Assembly (NCBI GenBank): GCA_963934855.1
Contig: CAWWAC010000026.1
Coordinates: 1-22,857, forward strand
DNA from: MAG-120531 sp963934855
GTDB taxonomy: Bacteria > Bacteroidota > Bacteroidia > Flavobacteriales > Flavobacteriaceae
DNA length: 22,857 nucleotides
Direction: 5' to 3'
The notes beneath the pieces were generated by a model. The model was not told the DNA's origin and made no database searches. It saw only the letters and a program-made list of their open reading frames with translations. Positions 15,086-22,773 of the stretch are shown here, piece after piece (the stretch's first letter is position 1; every line of letters starts with the position of its first letter). The translations under genes and the position numbers were made by a program.

Positions 15086-16234
15086 ATGAGCGGCATTTAC
15101 ATTCACATTCCTTTTTGTAAACAAGCTTGTAGTTACTGTGATTTTCATTTTTCTACTAAAATGACTTCAAAGGCTACTATGGTAGCGACTTTGTGTAAAG
15201 AACTAATGCTCAGAAAAGATGCTTTTTTAAATGAAAGGATCGAATCTGTGTATTTTGGGGGTGGTACTCCTTCAGTTTTATCTGCAGTAGAAATATCTGC
15301 ATTATTAGAAGCTGTGAATACTCATTATGTGTTGAGCCATAGGGCAGAAATCACACTAGAAGCCAATCCAGATGACCTCACTGAAGACTATGTGAAGGCG
15401 CTGTCAAAAACAGCTGTAAACCGTTTGAGTATTGGGGTACAGTCATTTAATGAGCAGGCGTTAAAATTTATGAACCGCGCTCACACCACCACTCAAGCCT
15501 TAGAGGCGTTGGGGTGGGTAAATAAATATTTTTCTAATTACTCTTTAGACCTTATTTACGGCCTGCCCGCACTGACAGCTTCTGATGTTAAAGCCAAAGC
15601 TCTTTGGGAGCAGGATGTAGAAACAGCCCTTAGTTTTAATCCTCCTCATATTTCTGCTTACGCCTTAACTGTAGAACCTAAAACAGCTTTGGAACACCAG
15701 ATAAAAACAGGAAAGCTAGCAGCTTTAGATGAAGATATGGCTGCAAACCAGTATTTGTATTTAAAAAAGAAACTTAAAAAAGTGGGCTACGAGCATTATG
15801 AATTTTCAAATTTCTCTAAACCTAGTTTTCATGCAGTCAATAATACGGCCTATTGGGAAGGTAAATCTTATTTAGGAATAGGACCATCGGCGCATTCCTA
15901 TGACGGTGAATGCCGCTCATGGAATGTGGCCAACAACCCCAAGTATTTAACAGCCATAGACTCAGGAAAGTTACCTAGCATTAAGGAAGTACTAGACTTG
16001 GCGTCTCGTTACAACGAATTTATAATGATGGGTCTTAGGACCGCTAAAGGAGTTTCTTTACATAAAATAGAAGCTTTATTTGGACCTTATTTTTTAGCGT
16101 ACGCCAAGAGGGAGGCTGCTGTGAAAATTAATGAAGGAGTACTGGTTTTAGGAGCAGATATGGTATTAAAAGTCCCCGCTAAGGCACAGTTTTTAACGGA
16201 CGGTTTGGCAGCACATTTATTTTATATAGACTGA
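15086..16234 (+). CDS. hemW: Radical SAM protein HemW (heme chaperone, HemN-like)
   Basis: A 382-residue radical-SAM protein. The 4Fe-4S motif C-x3-C-x2-C is at C11, C15 and C18 in IPFCKQACSYCDFHF, the HemW rather than HemN form. GGGTPS follows near residues 53-58, SIGVQSFNE at about 115-123, LIYGLP at about 156-161 and YLGIGPSAHSY in the last third. Such genes are often labelled oxygen-independent coproporphyrinogen III oxidase, but family members of about 380 residues with CDF after the third cysteine act as heme-binding chaperones that load heme into respiratory proteins. The ATG follows ruvC by 16 bp, and the gene ends 4 bp before the cyclase-family gene, so one transcript is likely. Confidence 0.93.
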   Translation: MSGIYIHIPFCKQACSYCDFHFSTKMTSKATMVATLCKELMLRKDAFLNERIESVYFGGGTPSVLSAVEISALLEAVNTHYVLSHRAEITLEANPDDLTEDYVKALSKTAVNRLSIGVQSFNEQALKFMNRAHTTTQALEALGWVNKYFSNYSLDLIYGLPALTASDVKAKALWEQDVETALSFNPPHISAYALTVEPKTALEHQIKTGKLAALDEDMAANQYLYLKKKLKKVGYEHYEFSNFSKPSFHAVNNTAYWEGKSYLGIGPSAHSYDGECRSWNVANNPKYLTAIDSGKLPSIKEVLDLASRYNEFIMMGLRTAKGVSLHKIEALFGPYFLAYAKREAAVKINEGVLVLGADMVLKVPAKAQFLTDGLAAHLFYID

Positions 16235-16238
16235 GAAT

Positions 16239-16991
16239 ATGAAGGTATTAATAACCACAGATAGAGGAGAGAAGCAAGTAGATTTATCCAAGCCTATTGG
16301 TATTCATATCCCAATAGAAAACGGTAAAGGTGTATGCGCCTGGTATGCTGCTCCGGCTACTATTATCCCTGCTCATCAAGGAAATTTTGTGGGGAGTATA
16401 GAAAAGGGTGCAGCTGTGAATTTTAATGATATTTCATTTAATCCACATGCACATGGCACACATACAGAGTGCGTAGGGCATATTTTAGCTGGTAATTACA
16501 AGGTGTTGGATAGCTTAAATCAATATTTTTTTGAGTCTCTTTTAGTGACTGTAGCTCCAGTTTTTACAAGGGAAGATTTAGTGATCACTAAAGAAATTTT
16601 AGTGGCCGCTATTGGTGACAAAGATGTACCGCAGGCACTAATTATAAGAACCTTACCCAATGAGGTAAGCAAGCTTTTAAAGCAATATAGCCATAGCAAT
16701 CCTGCCTATTTAAGTGAGCAGGCAGCTATTTATATTAAAGAGTTAGGCGTTTCTCACTTATTTATAGACCTTCCCTCTATAGACAAGGAATTTGATGGGG
16801 GAGCAATTTTAGCGCACAAGGCATTTTGGAATGTAGGGGGTACTATTAGAATCCACGCTACTATTACAGAATTTGTTTTTGTTCCTGATACCATTTTAGA
16901 CAATTATTACTTTTTGCAATTGGGTTTAGCTCCTTTTGTAAACGATGCTAGCCCAAGCACTGTGCTTTTATACCCCTTTGAAAACAAATAA
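16239..16991 (+). CDS. Cyclase-family metal-dependent hydrolase (kynurenine formamidase-like fold)
   Basis: A 250-residue member of the cyclase family that includes bacterial kynurenine formamidase (KynB). The N-terminal metal motif reads NPHAHGTHTECVGHI at 68-82. The canonical form is H-x-G-T-H-x-D-x-P-x-H; here Glu77 replaces Asp, Val replaces Pro, and the first histidine is spaced differently. LFIDLPSIDKEFDGGAILAH at about 174-193 provides a second conserved block of possible ligands. No signal peptide is seen, so it is cytoplasmic. No tryptophan-degradation genes lie nearby, so an arylformamidase role is not supported by context. It is the last gene of the lipoprotein-ruvC-hemW run and is followed 10 bp later by an intrinsic terminator. 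The substrate is unknown. Confidence 0.8.
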   Translation: MKVLITTDRGEKQVDLSKPIGIHIPIENGKGVCAWYAAPATIIPAHQGNFVGSIEKGAAVNFNDISFNPHAHGTHTECVGHILAGNYKVLDSLNQYFFESLLVTVAPVFTREDLVITKEILVAAIGDKDVPQALIIRTLPNEVSKLLKQYSHSNPAYLSEQAAIYIKELGVSHLFIDLPSIDKEFDGGAILAHKAFWNVGGTIRIHATITEFVFVPDTILDNYYFLQLGLAPFVNDASPSTVLLYPFENK

Positions 16992-17001
16992 AAGTTTTTT
17001 T

Positions 17002-17020
17002 AAGACCATTGGTCTTTTTT
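17002..17020 (+). terminator. Rho-independent terminator after the ruvC-hemW-cyclase run
   Basis: AAGACC (17002-17007), a 3-nt loop, GGTCTT (17011-17016) and a continuing T-run to 17020, 10 bp after the cyclase-family stop. The AT-rich left flank also gives a partial T-run on the minus strand. Confidence 0.75.
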
Positions 17021-17036
17021 AATTTTCATTTCACCT

Positions 17037-17069
17037 TTTGCTTTAATATAATCAGTATTTTTATTTTTG
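17037..17069 (+). promoter_or_regulatory. Bacteroidota promoter for the single-domain receiver gene
   Basis: TTTG at 17037-17040, a 21-bp spacer and TATTTTTG at 17062-17069 (exact TAnnTTTG). The spacer is 2 bp longer than typical. The start would fall near 17075, giving a 5' leader of about 17 nt before the ATG at 17093. Confidence 0.55.
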
Positions 17070-17092
17070 TAACATTGTATTTAATGTATTAA

Positions 17093-17485
17093 ATGACCCT
17101 TTTACTTATAGAAGATGACGATATAGAAATCCTTAAACTAAAAAGGTGCATAGCTAAACTAGGACAGCATCACGCTATTGATGAAGCTCACAATGGAGAA
17201 GAAGCACTTGCTCTTTTAGAAGGTAAAAGTTTGCCAGATTTATTATTGTTAGACCTTAATATGCCTAAAATGAATGGCCTGGAGTTTTTAAAGCGTTTAA
17301 GAGAAATAGATAGATTAAAGTGCCTGCCAACTGTTATTTTAACTACTTCTGTAAATAAGACAGATCTGAAAGCTGCTTATGCTTTGGGAGTTGCAGGTTA
17401 TATTGTGAAGCCGCTCAGATATGAGGATTATGTGTTAAAAATTGAGGTACTACTCAATTATTGGAAACACAATGAGCTAGTGTGA
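17093..17485 (+). CDS. Single-domain response regulator (CheY/Rcp1-like)
   Basis: A 130-residue receiver domain without output domain. The acidic pocket is EDDD at 7-10, the phospho-acceptor is D54 in LLLDLNMP, the switch threonine is T84/T85 in ILTTS, and the conserved lysine is K106 in IVKPL. The EDDD-to-K spacing and the LDLNMPKMNGLEFLKRLR block resemble the Rcp1-type receivers that act with PAS or phytochrome-like kinases. It has its own promoter, sits 174 bp before a PAS-PAS kinase and probably receives or competes for phosphate from it (inference). The 174-bp gap up to the kinase holds a weak TTTTTGT/ACAAAAA dyad and no other clear signal. Confidence 0.92.
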   Translation: MTLLLIEDDDIEILKLKRCIAKLGQHHAIDEAHNGEEALALLEGKSLPDLLLLDLNMPKMNGLEFLKRLREIDRLKCLPTVILTTSVNKTDLKAAYALGVAGYIVKPLRYEDYVLKIEVLLNYWKHNELV

Positions 17486-17659
17486 TATTAAAAACGGTTC
17501 ATTTTTGTCTTATATACAAAAAACGGCTTTTCACAACATTTTATATGCCTTTAATTTCAATAAGGTTACTTTAGTAATTCAAATCTTTATTAATGGAAGG
17601 GATTATTTTCGCGGAATTTATAGACATGGTGATTTCAGATCTTATAATGCAGAATATAT

Positions 17660-19369
17660 ATGTCTAAAGCAGAAATTACGTCACTAAAAATGGCTTTGGA
17701 AAATGAGATTCAGGCCAGAGTGCAATCAGAAAAAATTCTTGAGGAAACTTCTAAGGAGTTTTATGATATTGAGTATCATTTAAAGGAGGAGAACAAGTGG
17801 CTCAAAAGACTTTTACTAGAAAAAACATCTGAAGCAGAAGGGCAGCCTCTTCATATTCCAGATTCTTATTTAGGAATTGATTTAAAAGCATTATCAGAAC
17901 AAAAAATTAAGCTAAAAGATTCTCAAAGTAGGATAGCAACTGTGATTTCAAATTTAAAGTTTGGCGTACTCTTAGAAGACGAGCACAGGAATATTGAACT
18001 GACCAACCAAGTATTTTGTGATATGTTTGGAATTACTGCTACACCCGATCAGATGGTGGGTTTAAATTGTTCAAACGCTGCAGAGCAATCTAAAATATTT
18101 TTTAAGGACCCAGATAGTTTTGTAAAAAAGACAGAAAAATTATTAAGAGATAAAAAAACAGTGATTGCAGAAGAGCTCATCACACTCTCTGGTAAGGTAT
18201 TTCAACGTGATTTTATTCCTATATACAGTGGAGGGTTATACAAAGGAATCCTATGGGTATACACGGATATTACGTTGACAAAGCAATATAAAGACGCTCT
18301 TCAGTCTCAAAAAGAAAAGTACAGCAGTATTATTGCTAATATGAATTTAGGATTAGTAGAAGTAGATAATATAGACAGGGTTCAATTAGTAAATAAAAGT
18401 TTTTGTGCTTTAAGTGGTTATAGTGAAAATGAGCTTATTGGTAAAAAGTTATCCAAATTACTTAAAATCTCAGACCCTAATATGATGTCTATTCACCACA
18501 AAAAAAGGCTAAACGGCATTTCTGATACCTATGAAGTGAGTGTTACTATAAAAAATGGATCTGTAAAATATTGGGTCATTAGCGGAGCACCTAGATTTAA
18601 TGAAAAAGGGGAAGTAGTGGGTTCGATTGGAATTCATTTAGACATAACTGCACAACATGAATTAGCAGTTCAAAAAGAATATTTATTACACGAGTTAGAA
18701 AATAGTAATGTTAGTTTAAACGAGTACGCACATATAGTGTCTCATGATTTAAAGTCCCCCTTGAGAAGTATAAGTACCTTGGTGTCTTGGTTGGCAGAAG
18801 ATCATGGAGAAAAACTAGGAGTATCTGGTTTGGAACAGCTAGACTTAATACAGTCTAAAATTAGCTCTATGGACCAACTCATTATAGGAATATTAAAGTA
18901 TTCAAGTATTGGAATTGAAAAGCAAAATATTTCATTTATTGACCTAACTGCACTTATTTTAGAGATTAAAAATACACTTTATTGGCCTCAGCATATTGAA
19001 TTAAAGTTTTTAAATAAAATGCCCAAAATAAGAGCAGACAAGATTCAAATGCAGCAGTTATTTCAGAATTTAATGGGGAATGCTATTGAATATATAGATA
19101 AGCCAGAGGGGCTAATAAGTATTGGTTTAGAGGATTTAGGTAGTTTTTGGCAGTTTTCAGTTTCAGACAATGGTCTTGGAATAAAAAAAGACTATTACCA
19201 TAAAATTTTTGAAATTTTTCAGTCTGTAGGTAATAACTCCAATGCAAGTGGTATTGGTCTTTCTATTGTAAAAAAGATAGTTCAAATTTACAATGGAAAA
19301 GTTTGGTTAGAAAGTAAAATTGGTGAGGGCACCACCTTTTACTTTACCATAAAAAAGACTATCTCGTAA
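17660..19369 (+). CDS. PAS-PAS sensor histidine kinase (cytoplasmic)
   Basis: A 569-residue kinase. Residues 1-60 form a charged, coiled-coil-like stretch; PAS domains lie at about 88-205 and 214-333. The HisKA H-box YAHIVSHDLKSPLRSIS is at 356-372 with phospho-acceptor H362. The ATPase domain shows LFQNLMGNAIEYI at 467-479 (N-box), VSDNGLGIK at 501-509 (G1), GIGLSIVKK at 531-539 (G2) and GEGTTFYF at 555-562. There are no transmembrane segments, so it probably senses an internal signal. It lacks a fused receiver; a free HPt protein, a receiver and a LytTR regulator follow in the same direction. The ATG at 17660 overlaps a 60-codon open frame that I consider spurious. Confidence 0.93.
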   Translation: MSKAEITSLKMALENEIQARVQSEKILEETSKEFYDIEYHLKEENKWLKRLLLEKTSEAEGQPLHIPDSYLGIDLKALSEQKIKLKDSQSRIATVISNLKFGVLLEDEHRNIELTNQVFCDMFGITATPDQMVGLNCSNAAEQSKIFFKDPDSFVKKTEKLLRDKKTVIAEELITLSGKVFQRDFIPIYSGGLYKGILWVYTDITLTKQYKDALQSQKEKYSSIIANMNLGLVEVDNIDRVQLVNKSFCALSGYSENELIGKKLSKLLKISDPNMMSIHHKKRLNGISDTYEVSVTIKNGSVKYWVISGAPRFNEKGEVVGSIGIHLDITAQHELAVQKEYLLHELENSNVSLNEYAHIVSHDLKSPLRSISTLVSWLAEDHGEKLGVSGLEQLDLIQSKISSMDQLIIGILKYSSIGIEKQNISFIDLTALILEIKNTLYWPQHIELKFLNKMPKIRADKIQMQQLFQNLMGNAIEYIDKPEGLISIGLEDLGSFWQFSVSDNGLGIKKDYYHKIFEIFQSVGNNSNASGIGLSIVKKIVQIYNGKVWLESKIGEGTTFYFTIKKTIS

Positions 19370-19401
19370 GTTATTTGTAAATTCATGTTTATTAAAACTT
19401 A

Positions 19402-19719
19402 ATGGAGACACCCAATTTGAATTATATTGAAAGCTTAGCAGATGGGGATCTAGTTTTCAAAGAGAAACTTATTAGAATTATTAAATTTGAATTCCCCCAA
19501 GAGCAGACTTACTACCTACAGGCGATAAAAGCTAAAAACTTTAGAGCAGCAGCAGAAGTGGTGCATAAGCTAAAGAATAAAATTAGTATGTTTGGTCTAG
19601 AGCAATGTTATTCTTTAGCCCTAGTTCATGAAGAAGAATTAAAAATAAATAGGAATGAACAACAGGCTTCTTTTGAACTAGTTTTAAATTGTATTTCTAA
19701 TTATTTAAAAGATATTTAA
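19402..19719 (+). CDS. HPt-domain phosphotransfer protein
   Basis: A 105-residue all-helical protein. VVHKLKNKISMFGLEQC at 53-69 fits the histidine phosphotransfer motif H-x-L-K-[GS]-x3-x-x-G, with H55 as phospho-acceptor; the usual Gly/Ser after LK is Asn59. DLVFKEKLIRIIKFEFPQE at 16-34 matches the first conserved helix of HPt domains in Bacteroidota. It would carry phosphate between receivers in the cytoplasm. It lies 32 bp after the kinase and 1 nt before the next receiver gene, so HPt and receiver are almost certainly co-translated. Confidence 0.8.
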   Translation: METPNLNYIESLADGDLVFKEKLIRIIKFEFPQEQTYYLQAIKAKNFRAAAEVVHKLKNKISMFGLEQCYSLALVHEEELKINRNEQQASFELVLNCISNYLKDI

Positions 19720-19720
19720 A

Positions 19721-20071
19721 ATGAAAAAGTGTGTTATTTTAGATGATGATCAAGCAGCTATTTCGGTGGTAGAGCACCTCCTGTTAAGCCAACCGTCTAA
19801 TTTAACAGTGGTAGCTACTTATAACAATGTAGAAGAGGCTCTAGACTATTTAAACAAGCACAATGATATAGATATTTTGTTTTTAGACGTTCACTTACCT
19901 CAAATGAGTGGTTTTGCTTTCTTAGATGTTCTTAAAACTAGGCCTAAAGTAATATTAACCTCTTCAGATAAAAACTTAGCTTTAACGGCCTATGATTTTG
20001 ATTTAGTTGTAGATTATTTGGTAAAGCCACTTCAAAAAGATAGATTTATACAGGCTATTAATCAATGTTAA
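19721..20071 (+). CDS. Single-domain response regulator (LytR-type receiver without output domain)
   Basis: A 116-residue receiver. The acidic pocket is DDD at 8-10, the phospho-acceptor is D56 in LFLDVHLP, the switch TSS is at 80-82, and K102 lies in YLVKP. It resembles the receiver half of the LytTR regulator 13 bp downstream: both have FLD-[VI]-H-[LM]-P, SGF-x-F, TSSDK/ITSDK, then DYLVKP and a -RF- helix. It stops where LytTR would begin. A tandem duplication with loss of the DNA-binding domain is likely. As the protein following an HPt gene, it may be the intermediate receiver of a phosphorelay. Confidence 0.9.
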   Translation: MKKCVILDDDQAAISVVEHLLLSQPSNLTVVATYNNVEEALDYLNKHNDIDILFLDVHLPQMSGFAFLDVLKTRPKVILTSSDKNLALTAYDFDLVVDYLVKPLQKDRFIQAINQC

Positions 20072-20084
20072 AAAAGCAGTAAAC

Positions 20085-20795
20085 ATGAATTGTATTATTG
20101 TAGACGATCAAGAATCTGCAAGACTAGTAGTGAGGCAATTATGTGCTGGAATTGAAGATTTAGATATTATAGAAGAGTTTTCAAGTGCCATAGAGGCTAT
20201 TAAGTTTCTAAACCAACAAACGGTAGATGTGATTTTTTTAGACATTCACATGCCTGGCTTTAGTGGTTTTGATTTTGTTCAAACTATTAAGAATACCGCT
20301 AGGATTGTACTTATTACCTCAGATAAAGAATTGGCTATTGAGGCTTATGAATATGAGTCTATTTCTGATTATTTAGTAAAGCCTATCACTCAGGAGCGTT
20401 TTAATAAGTCTATACTAAAAGTGAAAAACACGCTTCAAAGAACTCCTTACTTGCATACAAATTTGACTCTGGAGCAACAACAAGGCAATGATCTTTACAT
20501 CAATATAGACAGAAGACTTACCAAGTTAAAGTTCGATGATATTTTGTTTATTAAAGCTAAAGGGGATTATATAGATGTAAAGACCCATAAGGAGGTGTAT
20601 TGCGTGCACTCTACTCTAAAAAAAATCAAAGATAAATTGCCAGACAATATTTTTTTGCAAACTCATAGATCTTATATTATTAATTTTACCAAAATCATTG
20701 ATATTGAAGATAATTCTGTCTTGATAGAGAAAAATGTAATTCCCATTAGTCGCTCTAATAGGCCGGAACTTATAAGGAGGCTGAACTTGCTGTAA
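20085..20795 (+). CDS. LytTR-family response regulator
   Basis: A 236-residue DNA-binding response regulator. The receiver spans 1-118 with VDDQ at 6-9, phospho-acceptor D53 in IFLDIHMP, T79 in LITSDK and K99 in YLVKP. The LytTR domain spans about 135-236: LYINIDRRLTKLKFDDILFI, AKGDYIDV, the STLKKIKDKLPDNIFLQTHR stretch, SYIINFTKI, and a C-terminal ISRSNRPELIRRL. LytTR proteins bind DNA through beta-strands and typically control surface, exopolysaccharide or secretion genes. It is the only DNA-binding output in the kinase-HPt-receiver cluster, so it is the probable end point. No strong terminator follows. Confidence 0.94.
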   Translation: MNCIIVDDQESARLVVRQLCAGIEDLDIIEEFSSAIEAIKFLNQQTVDVIFLDIHMPGFSGFDFVQTIKNTARIVLITSDKELAIEAYEYESISDYLVKPITQERFNKSILKVKNTLQRTPYLHTNLTLEQQQGNDLYINIDRRLTKLKFDDILFIKAKGDYIDVKTHKEVYCVHSTLKKIKDKLPDNIFLQTHRSYIINFTKIIDIEDNSVLIEKNVIPISRSNRPELIRRLNLL

Positions 20796-21146
20796 ATAAC
20801 TCAATTTAGTTTCAGCTTGCAGTGAATCGATATTTTTTTAGCCCAAAGGAAACCAAATTCCACTCATCCTATTTAAATCTTATTTTACCCACTTAAAAGC
20901 TCATTAGAACACCTTGGTGTCATGATGGTTTTCTGCTTGTGATAAATTCGTTTCTTAAATTAAAAATTTAATGAAACAAAATACTGGCGTTACTAAATTT
21001 AAAGGAGTACTTACCAAAGAAAATAACCGCGAGGTTTATAAGCTTTGTAATGTGAGTATAGAAGATGGTACTATAACCTTAAGTATATTAGAAACCTCTA
21101 TACAATGCGCACAGCAAAATTGAATTTTTAAAAGCCTTTTCCTCAA
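20796..21146. other. Intergenic region with a short operator-like dyad and a possible small ORF
   Basis: This 351-bp gap lies between the LytTR gene and the convergent M20 dipeptidase gene. It holds ACACC-TT-GGTGT (20909-20920), a 5-bp inverted repeat with a 2-bp spacer, 51 bp before a 50-codon reading frame at 20971. TAAATTCG at 20943-20950 is one mismatch from the -7 consensus, but no -33 element stands at the right distance. No repeat, RNA gene or strong terminator was seen. Confidence 0.4.
20971..21123 (+). CDS. Possible small protein of 50 residues, function unknown
   Basis: An ATG frame of 50 codons ending in TGA. The product begins MKQNTGVTKFKGVLTKENNR and ends ETSIQCAQQN. It is soluble, without signal peptide or membrane segment; the middle (VYKLCNVSIEDGTITLSIL) alternates polar and hydrophobic residues as in a small beta-sheet protein. 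Codon choice resembles the neighbours, and the ATG follows an A-rich stretch as is common in this phylum. It sits 23 bp from the convergent dipeptidase stop. I do not recognise it, and chance cannot be excluded at this length. Confidence 0.45.
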   Translation: MKQNTGVTKFKGVLTKENNREVYKLCNVSIEDGTITLSILETSIQCAQQN

Positions 21147-22556
21147 TCAGGACACACCGGAATCTTTTATCTTTGAGAGTGTTGTAAAATGCTTGTAAAA
21201 GTAGGGAATAGTTTCTATTCCTTTAAAATAATTCCAAACTCCAAAATGCTCATTTGGTGAGTGAATTGCGTCTGAGTCTAGACCAAAGCCCATTAAAACA
21301 GACTTACTATTTAATGCTTTTTCAAAAAGCGAAACTATAGGGATACTTCCTCCACTTCTCTGGGGTATAGGTATCTTTCCAAATGTTTTTTCATAAGCTG
21401 CTGCTGCTGCTTTATAGCCAATATGATCTATTGGAGTCACATAGCCTTGGCCTCCGTGGTGTGGTGTGACACTTACTTTTACGCCTATTGGTGCTATGTC
21501 TTCAAAGTATTTCTTAAATATTTCAGTGATGTCTTTCCAGTCTTGGTTGGGTACCAGTCTCATAGAAATTTTAGCAAAGGCTTTAGAGGGTATAACCGTT
21601 TTAGCTCCTTCCCCTGTATAGCCTCCCCAAATACCATTGACATCTAAGGTAGGTCTAATGGCGTTTCTCTCATTGGTGGTATAGCCTTTTTCACCGTATA
21701 CTGAAGCAATATCTAATGATTTCTGATATTTTTCAAGATTAAAAGGAGCCTCAGCCATGGCCTTTCTCTCTCCTGCTGAAAGTTCTTCTACCTGATCATA
21801 AAAACCCGGAATGGTAATGCGATTGTCAGTGTCATGAAGGCTGGCTATCATTTTAGATAAAATATTTATAGGATTGGCTACTGCACCCCCGTATAAACCA
21901 GAGTGCAAATCTCTGTTGGGTCCTGTTACGCAAACCTCTACATAACTTAAGCCTCTAAGACCAGTAGTGATAGAGGGTGTTTCGTTGGAAATCATTCCTG
22001 TGTCTGAAATAAGAATGACATCGTTTTTTAATAATTCCTTATTCTCATTTACAAAAATAGCCAGGTTGTTACTGCCTACTTCTTCCTCTCCTTCTATCAT
22101 AAATTTTACGTTGCAGGGCAATTGATCTGTTTGGATTAAGTATTCAATTGCTTTTATATGCATAAACATCTGCCCCTTATCATCGCAAGCGCCTCTTGCA
22201 AAAATAGCGCCCTGTGGGTGAATCTCTGTTTTTTTTATCACTGGATTAAAGGGTTCAGACTCCCAAAGATTGATAGGGTCTGGTGGCTGTACGTCATAGT
22301 GACCGTAAACCAGCACAGTAGGCAAACTGGGGTTTAATATTTTTTCCGCATATACTATAGGGTGCCCTTTTGTAGCATAAATTTTTGTATTTTCTAAACC
22401 TGCAGCTTTCAAAAAACCAGCAATAGCCTCAGCTCCTTCAGCTACTGATGTTGCATACTTAGGGTCTGCACTAATAGAAGGAATTCTAAGTAAGCTAAAA
22501 AGTTCTTCTAAAAGCCTGTCTTGATTTTGTTCTATATAGGATGTTAAATCTAACAT
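21147..22556 (-). CDS. M20-family metallopeptidase (dipeptidase)
   Basis: A 469-residue zinc peptidase of the M20 family, carnosinase/dipeptidase-like by length and motifs. YGHYDVQPPDP at 84-94 carries H86 and D88, RGACDDKGQ at 121-129 the bridging aspartate, EGEEEVGS at 155-162 the catalytic and metal-binding glutamates, and SDTGM at 184-188 another ligand. HSGLYGG near residues 217-223 marks the lid/dimerisation domain, and a C-terminal HSPNEHFG supplies the last histidine. No signal peptide, so it is cytoplasmic, and it probably cleaves dipeptides to feed amino-acid pools. The gene is single and divergent from tRNA-Leu. TAGCTTTG on the minus strand lies 20 nt upstream of the ATG. Confidence 0.93.
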   Translation of the reverse strand: MLDLTSYIEQNQDRLLEELFSLLRIPSISADPKYATSVAEGAEAIAGFLKAAGLENTKIYATKGHPIVYAEKILNPSLPTVLVYGHYDVQPPDPINLWESEPFNPVIKKTEIHPQGAIFARGACDDKGQMFMHIKAIEYLIQTDQLPCNVKFMIEGEEEVGSNNLAIFVNENKELLKNDVILISDTGMISNETPSITTGLRGLSYVEVCVTGPNRDLHSGLYGGAVANPINILSKMIASLHDTDNRITIPGFYDQVEELSAGERKAMAEAPFNLEKYQKSLDIASVYGEKGYTTNERNAIRPTLDVNGIWGGYTGEGAKTVIPSKAFAKISMRLVPNQDWKDITEIFKKYFEDIAPIGVKVSVTPHHGGQGYVTPIDHIGYKAAAAAYEKTFGKIPIPQRSGGSIPIVSLFEKALNSKSVLMGFGLDSDAIHSPNEHFGVWNYFKGIETIPYFYKHFTTLSKIKDSGVS

Positions 22557-22576
22557 TTTTGTTTTTTTTAATTAGG

Positions 22577-22584
22577 CAAAGCTA
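22577..22584 (-). promoter_or_regulatory. -7 promoter element of the M20 dipeptidase gene
   Basis: On the minus strand this reads TAGCTTTG, an exact TAnnTTTG match, 20 nt before the dipeptidase ATG, giving a leader of about 14 nt. The -33 element is not clear. Confidence 0.5.
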
Positions 22585-22633
22585 CAAAAAGTACTTTTTA
22601 AACTATAGGACTTTTAATATTCAAATTTTAGAT

Positions 22634-22641
22634 TATATTTG
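22634..22641 (+). promoter_or_regulatory. -7 promoter element of tRNA-Leu
   Basis: TATATTTG is an exact TAnnTTTG match ending 10 nt before the mature tRNA 5' end, so the primary transcript carries only a few leader nucleotides. At the -33 position, 19 bp upstream, stands TTT (22612-22614) instead of TTG. Confidence 0.65.
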
Positions 22642-22651
22642 CACTCCTTTT

Positions 22652-22733
22652 GCAGGCGTGGTGGAATTGGTAGACACGCTAGACTTAGGATCTAGTGCCG
22701 AAAGGTGTGAGAGTTCGAGTCTCTCCGCTTGTA
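22652..22733 (+). tRNA. tRNA-Leu (anticodon UAG)
   Basis: A class II tRNA of 82 nt with long variable arm. The acceptor stem pairs GCAGGCG with CGCTTGT (two G-U pairs) and has discriminator A22733. The D-arm is TGGTGGAATTGGTAGACA. The anticodon stem CTAGA/TCTAG encloses loop CTTAGGA, giving anticodon TAG at 22686-22688, read UAG, which decodes CUA and probably other CUN codons. The T-arm GAGAGTTCGAGTCTCTC is canonical. CCA is not encoded, so it is added after transcription. It has its own promoter and an intrinsic terminator 10 nt downstream, so it is a single-gene unit. Confidence 0.97.
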
Positions 22734-22742
22734 CAAAAAAAA

Positions 22743-22773
22743 AAGTCGCTTCATTTATGAAGCGGCTTTTTTT
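22743..22773 (+). terminator. Rho-independent terminator of tRNA-Leu
   Basis: AAGTCGCTTCAT (22743-22754), TT loop, ATGAAGCGGCTT (22757-22768), then a T-run to 22773. The 12-bp stem has one G-U pair. An A-run on the left gives T's on the other strand, so it could work in both directions. The remaining 84 bp to the window end show nothing recognisable. Confidence 0.88.

Noticed and set aside
15086..16234. Oxygen-independent coproporphyrinogen III oxidase (HemN)
   Set aside because: The length of 382 and the CxxxCxxCDF motif match HemW; HemN is about 450 residues with a different cysteine block.
17505..17687. 60-codon plus-strand frame before the PAS-PAS kinase
   Set aside because: It overlaps the kinase start by 28 bp, has an unusual Phe/Tyr/Arg-rich composition and no recognisable motif. 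The kinase frame beginning at 17660 has a normal coiled-coil start, so this frame looks like chance.
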